A DNA stretch of 47,897 nt. It comes from Candidatus Bipolaricaulota bacterium. Its GTDB lineage: Bacteria > Bipolaricaulota > Bipolaricaulia > UBA7950 > UBA9294. Of this stretch, positions 42,690-47,897 are shown piece after piece (the stretch's first letter is position 1; each line of letters begins with the position of its first letter). A program made the position numbers and the translations under genes. The stretch covers positions 1 through 47,897 of the forward strand of contig JAUWPW010000006.1 in assembly GCA_030611415.1 (NCBI GenBank), read 5' to 3'. Below the pieces are notes generated by a model. That model did no database searches and was not told the DNA's origin. It saw nothing but the letters and a program-made list of their open reading frames with translations.

Positions 42690-43538
42690 TCATTTCGTGA
42701 GTTTCTTCGTATGTGGATCTATCAGGTCGCGGAGACCATCCCCCAAGAGGTTGAATCCCAGGACCGTGATTAGGATAGCTATACCGGGCAGGACGCTAAG
42801 CCAAGGGGCATTGTAGAAATAATTACGCCCCGCGTTCAACATAGTGCCCCACTCCGGCAGCGGAGGCTGTGCTCCAAGCCCAAGAAATCCCAGGGATGCA
42901 GCAATGAGAATCGCATCACCAATTCCGAGGGTTCCTATGACCAGTATAGGTGCAATGGCATTAGGCAATATATGCTTAGACAGTATTCTGAAACGGGAGC
43001 AGCCTATTGTTTTTGCTGCCTCTACATAGTTTTCCTCTTTGATTGATAACGTTTTGGATCGTGCCAAACGACACGTGCCGCACCAGTTCGTTATCCCCAG
43101 CGCGATAAACAGGTTATGTAATCCCGGCCCCAATAAGGCCATGAGGGCCAGTGCGAAGATCAATACCGGTATTGATAGAGTCGCGTTTGTCAGGAACATG
43201 ATGACATCATCCCAAACGCGCCCGTAGAAACCAGCAACAATCCCCAACACACCACCGATAACTGTGTTCGCAAGCTGAGCGATTAGTCCCACTAGGAGAG
43301 AGATTCGTGCACCGAAAAGAAGTCGGCTCAACATATCTCGCCCGCAATGGTCGGTTCCTAACAGGTAACGGCTATCTTCCCCGATTCCCAGGAGCGCATC
43401 GTTCAGATTGCCATGTGCGTAGTGGTACGGAGAAAGCAGGGGCGCAAACACCGCGATGAAGCAGACCAGTATCACAAGAGTTGCGCCTATGACCGCGTTC
43501 TTCTTCCGCCAGAAACGCTTCAAGCTTTTGTGGCTCAA
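42690..43538 (-). CDS. dppC: Peptide ABC transporter permease (DppC-like)
   Basis: About 282 residues from TTG 43538, eight bases after GAGGAGG. The track ORF reaches into dppB and must be wrong at its N-terminus. Six helices begin at 'AVIGATLVILVCFIAVFAPLLSPY'; 'LLGTDHCGRDMLSRLLFGARISLLVG' and the coupling loop 'NYVEAAKTIGCSRFRILSKHILPNAIAPILV' are standard for DppC/OppC. It pairs with the DppB-like permease 32 bases upstream. The two ATPase genes that usually follow (dppD, dppF) are absent; an epimerase gene comes next instead, so ATPases must be supplied from elsewhere. Confidence 0.9.
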   Translation of the reverse strand: MSHKSLKRFWRKKNAVIGATLVILVCFIAVFAPLLSPYHYAHGNLNDALLGIGEDSRYLLGTDHCGRDMLSRLLFGARISLLVGLIAQLANTVIGGVLGIVAGFYGRVWDDVIMFLTNATLSIPVLIFALALMALLGPGLHNLFIALGITNWCGTCRLARSKTLSIKEENYVEAAKTIGCSRFRILSKHILPNAIAPILVIGTLGIGDAILIAASLGFLGLGAQPPLPEWGTMLNAGRNYFYNAPWLSVLPGIAILITVLGFNLLGDGLRDLIDPHTKKLTK

Positions 43539-43570
43539 CTCAACATCCTCCTCGATCGATACAATGTCAA

Positions 43571-44506
43571 TTAATACCGGATCCGTGGATCCAAGAAGCC
43601 ATACCCCACATCGATAGCGAGGTTCAAGATAAGAAAAGCCAATACCATAACTAGGATCGCTGCTTGCATAGCCGGAATGTCGCGTCCCAAGATCGAGACC
43701 ACCAACAGACGGCCGATTCCAGGCAAGCCGAATACCTCCTCGATAACCACCGTGTTTGCAAATAGCCAACCGCTCTCTAGTCCAACGATGGTTAGGATCG
43801 GGACCAGCGCATTACGAAATATGTGCTTTCCCCTTACGCGAAAGAGTGAAAGGCCTTTAGATTTGGCCGTCCTTACATAGTCCTGACTAGCTACATCAAG
43901 CATACTTGATCGCGTTACTCTTGCGATGAGACCAATGTATCTGAACCCCAAGGCAAGAGATGGAAGAATCAGGAAGAGTATGTTACCCGCGCTGTATCCA
44001 CTTGTAGGCAAGAGGCCCCATTTGACAGCCACGACCAGCATCAGCATCAACCCCACCCAGAACTCAGGCACCGACACTCCGACAATCGCTGTGACCATGC
44101 AGACGAGATCGATGATTGTACCTCTGTGAATGGCAGCCAAGAAGCCGAGCGTTAAGCCGCCCACAACCGCCAGGAGTATCGAGATTCCGGCCAATTTCAA
44201 GGTGACCGGCAGGCGCTGCTTTATGACATCGCTTAACACTTGATCCGTGCGATAGGAGGTTCCCAAGTTTCCTGTAAGCAATCCGCCGACGAATCTAAAA
44301 TACCGCACATAGGCCGGATCATTTAAGCCCCATTCCTCGCGTAGTTGCTCGATCCCCTCTGTGTTTGCAACCCCTCGCTTGAAACCGGCTGCGCGAACAA
44401 ACGCGGCGTCCCCAGGAAGAAGGCTTAGGACAACAAATATTATGAGGGTGACTGCAATAATCGTGGGTATAAAAGCAAGAAGACGCCTTATAATAAATGC
44501 CAACAT
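43571..44506 (-). CDS. dppB: Peptide ABC transporter permease (DppB-like)
   Basis: A 311-residue inner-membrane permease. 'IIRRLLAFIPTIIAVTLIIFVVLSLLPGDAA' starts it as in nearly all DppB/OppB proteins, and the EAA loop 'VASQDYVRTAKSKGLSLFRVRGKHIFRNALVPILTI' is present, as is the final 'DVGYGFLDPRIRY'. It forms a channel with the DppC-like subunit for peptides, nickel or other oligomers. The ribosome-binding site is poor. The gene follows the binding-protein gene after a strong 12-bp hairpin. Confidence 0.93.
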   Translation of the reverse strand: MLAFIIRRLLAFIPTIIAVTLIIFVVLSLLPGDAAFVRAAGFKRGVANTEGIEQLREEWGLNDPAYVRYFRFVGGLLTGNLGTSYRTDQVLSDVIKQRLPVTLKLAGISILLAVVGGLTLGFLAAIHRGTIIDLVCMVTAIVGVSVPEFWVGLMLMLVVAVKWGLLPTSGYSAGNILFLILPSLALGFRYIGLIARVTRSSMLDVASQDYVRTAKSKGLSLFRVRGKHIFRNALVPILTIVGLESGWLFANTVVIEEVFGLPGIGRLLVVSILGRDIPAMQAAILVMVLAFLILNLAIDVGYGFLDPRIRY

Positions 44507-44527
44507 GTTATCTACAATCCCTTAGAT

Positions 44528-44575
44528 GAGCGAGGGAGTAGCTGCGAACTTTCACTTCGAGGCACTCCCTCGCTC
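44528..44575 (-). terminator. Strong intercistronic hairpin after the peptide-binding-protein gene
   Basis: GAGCGAGGGAGT (44528-44539) and ACTCCCTCGCTC (44564-44575) are a perfect 12-bp inverted repeat between the binding-protein gene and dppB. As in the aap operon, it sits directly after the receptor gene, consistent with partial termination or 3' protection of the receptor mRNA. Confidence 0.65.
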
Positions 44576-44589
44576 CACTCTACCGAGAC

Positions 44590-46200
44590 TTACGCTCTTG
44601 GTGAACGCTCATCCACCCAAACCTTCTCGTATTGTTGGTACTTGAGGTCGATTGGCATCTGCTGCATGCCATGGACCCAAACCTGTGTCCCAAAGACCAC
44701 TGTGCTAAAATTAATCGCAATCCAGGGAGCATCATCGGTTACGATTCTCTCGATTTCTCTAAGCAATTCGGTCCGCTCGACGTCATCGACTGTCAGGACA
44801 GCTTCGTCGATCAGAGCATCAACTACAGGATTCGAGTATCGAAGCCAGTTGGTGGCACCAAAGTTCTTTGAATGGAACCGTTGAACAAACTGCAAGGCAA
44901 TAGGCTCACCGCCGTGTGAATCCACATAGGACTCGTAGTTGCCCGTCAAAGCGTCCATCTCAACGGTTCCATACTCCGTTGGAACAAGCTTGCAGTGGAC
45001 ACCGATTGCTTCAAAATACGGCAGAAGTGGTTCGATTGCCGGAATTCCCCAAGTGGCGGCAGTTGGGTCACCAACTACTGAGAATGTAAACCCATCTGGA
45101 TAGCCCGCTTCAGCCAGCAACTCCTTCGCTTTTTCGGGACTGTAGTAATACCCAGATACGTCTTTCAGTGGGATGTTAAAACCTGGAGGGAAGATTCCGG
45201 CCCCTGTTGCGGAGATGGGGACGTTGTTAAGATAGACTCTAACGTATGCATCACGGTCAATTGCATAATTGAGCGCCTGGCGCACACGTTTGTCCTGGAA
45301 CGGCCCCCATTCATTGTTAAACCCAAGATGACGGGTCCACAGTTCCGCGACCTTAAGCTCCTGGAAGTTGGGGTCGTTCTGCCAACGCGGGTAATTGGTG
45401 GGGCTGCTCAAAAAAGCATCAATCTCCCGGGCTTGGAAGGCGGCTCCTGCTGCCGGGTAGTCTGACAACCGCCTGAAAACAAGTGTGTCCAGATAAGGCC
45501 GTCCGCCGTAGTACTCCTCAAAGGCTTTGAGCGTGATCGTGTCACCTCTCCAGCTCTCGAGCATGAACGGACCAGCGCCAACCGGATTCCTTCCAAATTG
45601 GCCGTCACCTACTGCCTCAACTGCTTCAGAAGGTACAACTCCAGCACCTGGCTCGCCCAGTGTTGTGATAAAAGTTAAATCCATGCTCTTGAGAGTGATG
45701 CGAAGAGTGTAGTTGTCCACTACCTCGATCCCTGTAATGCTTTCTGCCTCACCGTTTCGAAACTCGTCTGCTCCAACAACATTGTCAAAGATGTAGACGC
45801 TGATTCCGCCACGGTTGGGATCCATGAGTCGCTCAAAAGAGTATTTGCAATCCTGCGCGATCACTTCCCGACCATTTTGGAAGCTTGCGCCATGACGAAG
45901 GTGGAATGTGTAAACAGTACCATCCTCGCTGATTTCCCAGGACTCAGCAAGGGCGGGCTCTACGGAGAGCTCTGGAGTCCACCTGACTAGGCCCCGGTGA
46001 ACCTGCATGATGACGCTCCCTGTTTCAGCGTCGGTGATTGAAGAGCGCAGCGGATCCAGTGTGATCACTTCACTCGGGTTAAGCATATTGACGAAGGTCC
46101 CGCCATACATCGGTTGATCTTGCCCTACACAGACGGCAAGAGAAGCCATCATCATCAACGGTACCAAAATCCCTACTAAACAAAAGCACCTTATTCGCAT
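44590..46200 (-). CDS. Peptide ABC transporter substrate-binding protein (DppA/OppA family 5)
   Basis: A 536-residue secreted receptor with a signal peptide ('CFCLVGILVPLMMMASLAVCVG'), possibly a lipoprotein-like Cys at its end. 'EVITLDPLRSSITDAETGSVIMQVHRGLVRW', 'LAESWEISEDGTVYTFHLRHGASFQNGREV' and 'VRQALNYAIDRDAYVRVYL' are typical of family 5 binding proteins for peptides. Ligand choice within the family cannot be predicted; the neighbouring amino-acid enzymes favour peptides or modified amino acids. AAGGAGG precedes the ATG. It is the first gene of the peptide operon and has a 260-base untranslated upstream region with tandem repeats. Confidence 0.92.
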   Translation of the reverse strand: MRIRCFCLVGILVPLMMMASLAVCVGQDQPMYGGTFVNMLNPSEVITLDPLRSSITDAETGSVIMQVHRGLVRWTPELSVEPALAESWEISEDGTVYTFHLRHGASFQNGREVIAQDCKYSFERLMDPNRGGISVYIFDNVVGADEFRNGEAESITGIEVVDNYTLRITLKSMDLTFITTLGEPGAGVVPSEAVEAVGDGQFGRNPVGAGPFMLESWRGDTITLKAFEEYYGGRPYLDTLVFRRLSDYPAAGAAFQAREIDAFLSSPTNYPRWQNDPNFQELKVAELWTRHLGFNNEWGPFQDKRVRQALNYAIDRDAYVRVYLNNVPISATGAGIFPPGFNIPLKDVSGYYYSPEKAKELLAEAGYPDGFTFSVVGDPTAATWGIPAIEPLLPYFEAIGVHCKLVPTEYGTVEMDALTGNYESYVDSHGGEPIALQFVQRFHSKNFGATNWLRYSNPVVDALIDEAVLTVDDVERTELLREIERIVTDDAPWIAINFSTVVFGTQVWVHGMQQMPIDLKYQQYEKVWVDERSPRA

Positions 46201-46285
46201 GAATCCTCCTTATAGAATCTAGAGTTCAACCTGATTACCCAAAGCACAGCATTCTGCATATCTTCTGCAGTATATCACCTCCCCC

Positions 46286-46331
46286 ATATACAAAGGTAAA
46301 GTACTGAGATATACAAAGGTACAATAATGAG
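46286..46331. repeat. 23-bp tandem direct repeat, two copies
   Basis: ATATACAAAGGTAAAGTACTGAG is followed at once by ATATACAAAGGTACAATAATGAG, 20 of 23 bases identical. The repeats end about 85 bases before the peptide-binding-protein start, a good place for paired operator sites. No palindrome is evident inside a unit. Confidence 0.65.
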
Positions 46332-46504
46332 AATGGAGAACGCGAAGAAACAAACGAGTTACTTCCCACCAACGCGAAATACCATTACGCCATCGAAATA
46401 ACGATCTGCGCACGTATACGCCAGTGACTGTTCGGATTTTCCTTAGAAGAAGCTCACAGGTGGCATCCAAAACCACCTCCCGCCGATAGCCATAACCCCT
46501 ATAT

Positions 46505-46560
46505 TGGGGTTAGATGGTCAGCACCTAACTTGTACACGGTTCAATCCCTGTTGTCAACTT
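46505..46560 (+). pseudogene. tRNA-like relic (resembles tRNA-Thr, anticodon TGT)
   Basis: The stretch has a D-arm-like 'GGTCAGCACC', an anticodon-arm 5' half 'CCTAACTTGTA' and a T-loop 'GGTTCAATCC'. With one inserted C removed, ACAGG and CCTGT would form a perfect T stem. The 3' half of the anticodon stem and the variable loop are missing and no matching acceptor stem is found, so it is not a functional tRNA. Confidence 0.3.
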
Positions 46561-46609
46561 CTGGCATTGCCTCATCTAAGAAATGTACTCGAAACAGGAG
46601 GTGAGAAAT

Positions 46610-46819
46610 ATGTCAATGACTTTGAGACACCCGTCACCTGTAAAATACAATGGTAGAACATTTTGCTCGCTCGATTCAATGGGTGCGTCGCGTGGATTCC
46701 TCATACACGTTTCTTCGATGGCTGATGCTGAGGATATAGAGAACTCTGTTTTCTATGATGTAGACGATACGGTAATTTCCTGCGCGATGGGAGCGCATTC
46801 CTTCCAGCTTTCCTCGTAA
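46610..46819 (+). pseudogene. Gene start cut off by the toxin-antitoxin block
   Basis: A near-perfect ribosome-binding site (CAGGAGGTGAGAAAT) precedes ATG 46610, starting 'MSMTLRHPSPVKYNG'. After about 22 codons the frame enters the antisense of the toxin gene and has no family resemblance. I read this as the surviving start of an older gene whose body was replaced, with the ORF left open by chance. A genuine 69-residue protein cannot be excluded. Confidence 0.35.
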
Positions 46820-46942
46820 CCGTTTCCCTTTCTCTGGTTCTTTAGCGAGCTCGTCGATCACACGCTCAATCCGACGACGCCACGAAACTGGGATCCGTTT
46901 GACCTCCTTCTTCACTTGAGGATGGTAACGCACCTCAAGCAT
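46676..46942 (-). CDS. RelE/ParE-family toxin
   Basis: An 88-residue protein starting 'MLEVRYHPQVKKEVKRIPVSWRRRIERVIDEL' and ending with the 'RAGNYRIVYIIENRVLYILSISHRRNVYE' strands typical of RelE/ParE toxins. The track's longer start (47005) lies inside the antitoxin gene; the ATG at 46942 overlaps the antitoxin stop by eight bases. Proteins of this fold cut ribosome-bound mRNA or poison gyrase; with a Phd/YefM-type partner, mRNA cleavage is more likely. The terminal 'SISHRRNVYE' pattern is conserved. Confidence 0.85.
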   Translation of the reverse strand: MLEVRYHPQVKKEVKRIPVSWRRRIERVIDELAKEPEKGKRLRGKLEGMRSHRAGNYRIVYIIENRVLYILSISHRRNVYEESTRRTH

Positions 46943-47201
46943 CTGCGAAGACGTCTTGTCCAGAGGTGGAACGCCCTTCTTTGACCTCTTTTCGGCGTTG
47001 TTCAAGCGTTTCCACTAGCCCCGGTGTTTCGTAGATTTCGAGTGTCTCTAGAAGATCCTCGTAGTCTTCGAAGTTCAGCAGGATCACCTCTGGCTTCCCG
47101 TTGCGCGTGAACACAAAACGATCGAGGTTCTCGCGTGCTTCTTTCGCGAGGCGCAAGAGGTCCTTCCGTCCGTCTGTAATAGGGATGATCTTTGTCGCCA
47201 T
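46935..47201 (-). CDS. Phd/YefM-family antitoxin
   Basis: An 88-residue protein with the Phd/YefM N-terminus 'IIPITDGRKDLLRLAKEA', then 'DRFVFTRNGKPEVILLNFEDYEDLLETLEI', the DNA-binding and dimerising fold of this antitoxin class. The rest of the chain would wrap and neutralise the toxin. AAGGAGGAG precedes the ATG. The antitoxin-first order with overlapping toxin gene is usual, and the pair should repress its own promoter at 47243-47271. Confidence 0.88.
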   Translation of the reverse strand: MATKIIPITDGRKDLLRLAKEARENLDRFVFTRNGKPEVILLNFEDYEDLLETLEIYETPGLVETLEQRRKEVKEGRSTSGQDVFADA

Positions 47202-47242
47202 CGTTTCTCCTCCTTGTTTAGATGAGCAGAATAACGATCATT

Positions 47243-47271
47243 AGCATATACGGAGGGTGCCTCTTTGTCAA
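47243..47271 (-). promoter_or_regulatory. Promoter of the toxin-antitoxin operon
   Basis: Minus strand TTGACA (47271-47266), exactly 17 bases, TATGCT (47248-47243). An imperfect palindrome, ATGATCGTTATTCTGCTCAT (47242-47223), lies just after the -10 box and is a reasonable autorepression operator. Confidence 0.55.
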
Positions 47272-47510
47272 GGGATATCTCATGCAAGATGAACAGGATC
47301 GAGATCGGCATGGCTCTCTTGAGCGCCCGAGTCGAGTCCGAGTGGACAGGATCCGCCAATTACTGAGCGAACTCGTGGTGAAAAAGCCATAACGAGGCAA
47401 CCCACCGCTATCACCTTAACCGGCTGGTCGTAGCCGGCGAAGAAGCGGTACATGCAGTCCTAGCTGCTCTGCGGGAAGGCCTCCGCGCCATCCAGTGATA
47501 CAAAATAGAG
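47272..47510 (+). pseudogene. Unassigned gene debris
   Basis: Two short readings look like remnants of coding sequence: 'RVDRIRQLLSELVVKK' ending at a stop near 47391, and in another frame '[32 protein letters not shown]' ending about 20 bases before the sugar-kinase ribosome-binding site. Both have helical, charged composition typical of genes. I cannot assign a family. Confidence 0.35.
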
Positions 47511-47521
47511 GAGTCTCTGCG

Positions 47522-47897
47522 ATGGAACAAGAGCGTAAATTGGTGACCTTTGGTGAAACGATGATCCGGCTTTCGCCTCCCGGTCATCAACGACTGGAAC
47601 AAGCCGAACAGCTCGATGTCTATGTTGGTGGCTCGGAGTTAAACGTGGCCGTCACTGCACAACGGCTGTGGTCACAGGAGAGAGCGCGAGAGGTAATGAC
47701 GGAGCTGATGAACTACACGGACATCCTCATAACCACCGAGGAGGACACAGAGCGGGAGACCCCGTCGGTCTGGCGAAACACGTGGACGGGGATTGCCTAT
47801 GCCAATGGTCAGATCTACCGCGGTCCGAAGTTCGATATCGAGGTCGTCGATCGAGTCGGTGCGGGGGATTCCTTCGCTGGTGGGTTTCTGTTCGGTT
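47522..47897 (+). pseudogene. kdgK: 2-keto-3-deoxygluconate kinase-like (PfkB) gene with internal deletions, partial
   Basis: GAGGAG precedes ATG 47522. The protein begins '[38 protein letters not shown]', the standard PfkB sugar-kinase start. It then jumps from 'TAQRL' directly to '[24 protein letters not shown]', normally found more than 100 residues later, and again to '[18 protein letters not shown]', followed by the catalytic '[18 protein letters not shown]'. The deletions are in frame, so the reading stays open to the window edge. Much of the sugar- and lid-forming core is missing, so activity is very unlikely. It is absent from the ORF track because it has no stop inside the window. 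Confidence 0.7.

Larger units (their letters stand above)
46201..46609. other. Upstream region of the peptide operon with repeats and relics
   Basis: No credible gene. It holds a 23-base tandem repeat (46286-46331), an AACCCC/GGGGTT hairpin near 46493-46510, a tRNA-like relic (about 46505-46560) and a strong ribosome-binding site leading into a short plus-strand ORF at 46610. The peptide-operon promoter must lie here, but I cannot place it with confidence. The 85-residue minus-strand ORF at 46219-46476 looks like chance. Confidence 0.45.

Noticed and set aside
43539-43769. N-terminal extension of the DppC-like permease in the track
   Set aside because: It overlaps the dppB coding region in another frame; TTG 43538 behind GAGGAGG gives the normal DppC length.
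46219-46476. 85-residue minus-strand ORF before the peptide-receptor gene
   Set aside because: It runs through the tandem repeats and the expected promoter region, is rich in Cys, Trp and Arg in no recognisable pattern and has no good start signal.
46493-46510. AACCCC-TATATT-GGGGTT hairpin as an intrinsic terminator
   Set aside because: The stem is only six pairs, has no T-run and no gene ends nearby in either direction; it may be part of the tRNA-like relic surroundings.

Overview
The window is about 48 kb of bacterial chromosome of moderate GC with dense protein-coding genes, no rRNA, no intact tRNA and no recognisable transposase or CRISPR array. The gene set points to an anaerobic, amino-acid- and peptide-fermenting bacterium: tryptophanase, glutamate dehydrogenase, a class III (GABA-type) aminotransferase, a tungsten-type aldehyde:ferredoxin oxidoreductase, an AapJQMP-like amino-acid ABC importer, a peptide ABC importer and a three-subunit NAD(P)H/ferredoxin flavin-iron-sulfur complex. 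A secreted protein with a beta-barrel-like C-terminus suggests a diderm envelope. I cannot name the species. Deep anaerobic lineages such as Bipolaricaulota or Synergistota are possible but not shown.

Layout. 1-2.4 kb: tryptophanase followed by an EamA exporter (minus). 2.6-5.3 kb: SDR oxidoreductase, Eis-like acetyltransferase and macrodomain protein (plus). 5.3-5.8 kb: a gene-free convergent gap with several hairpins. 5.8-14.5 kb: housekeeping and transport genes (yjjX, smpB, ABC-2 exporter, serS, RNase Z-like, class III aminotransferase, MFS, DUF554). 14.6-16.4 kb: beta-barrel-like protein and Nudix hydrolase. 16.6-22.2 kb: NuoE-like, NuoF-like and a 1105-residue GltD/ferredoxin/NuoG-like fusion, interpreted as an electron-bifurcating transhydrogenase of the Stn/Bfu kind. 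22.3-27 kb: metallophosphoesterase, nucleotidyltransferase, glutamate dehydrogenase and two convergent Crp/Fnr regulators. 27-28.1 kb: gene debris (MacB-like tail, broken ADP-forming acyl-CoA synthetase). 28.2-34.6 kb: amino-acid ABC operon and aldehyde:ferredoxin oxidoreductase. 34.9-46.2 kb, all minus: peptide ABC genes, DapF-like epimerase, class V aminotransferase, then a visibly GC-richer three-gene sugar cassette (FucI-like, FGGY kinase, TIM-barrel), a 5'-truncated ornithine-cyclodeaminase relic and a D-threonine-aldolase-like gene. 46.5-47.9 kb: a tRNA-like relic, an interrupted gene start, a Phd/RelE-type toxin-antitoxin pair, more debris and an internally deleted 2-keto-3-deoxygluconate kinase running off the window edge.

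How it fits together. Imported peptides and amino acids would be deaminated or transaminated (GDH, class III and V aminotransferases, tryptophanase). 2-Oxoacid-derived aldehydes could be oxidised by the tungsten enzyme to give reduced ferredoxin, and the NuoEF/fusion complex could balance ferredoxin, NADH and NADPH. Two patterns are most worth checking. First, a set of promoters has the -10 box only about 6-13 bases before a start codon with little or no Shine-Dalgarno sequence, suggesting leaderless transcription of several housekeeping and operon-head genes. Second, the 36.5-40.2 kb sugar cassette seems to interrupt an older peptide/D-amino-acid gene cluster, leaving a broken ornithine cyclodeaminase at its edge.
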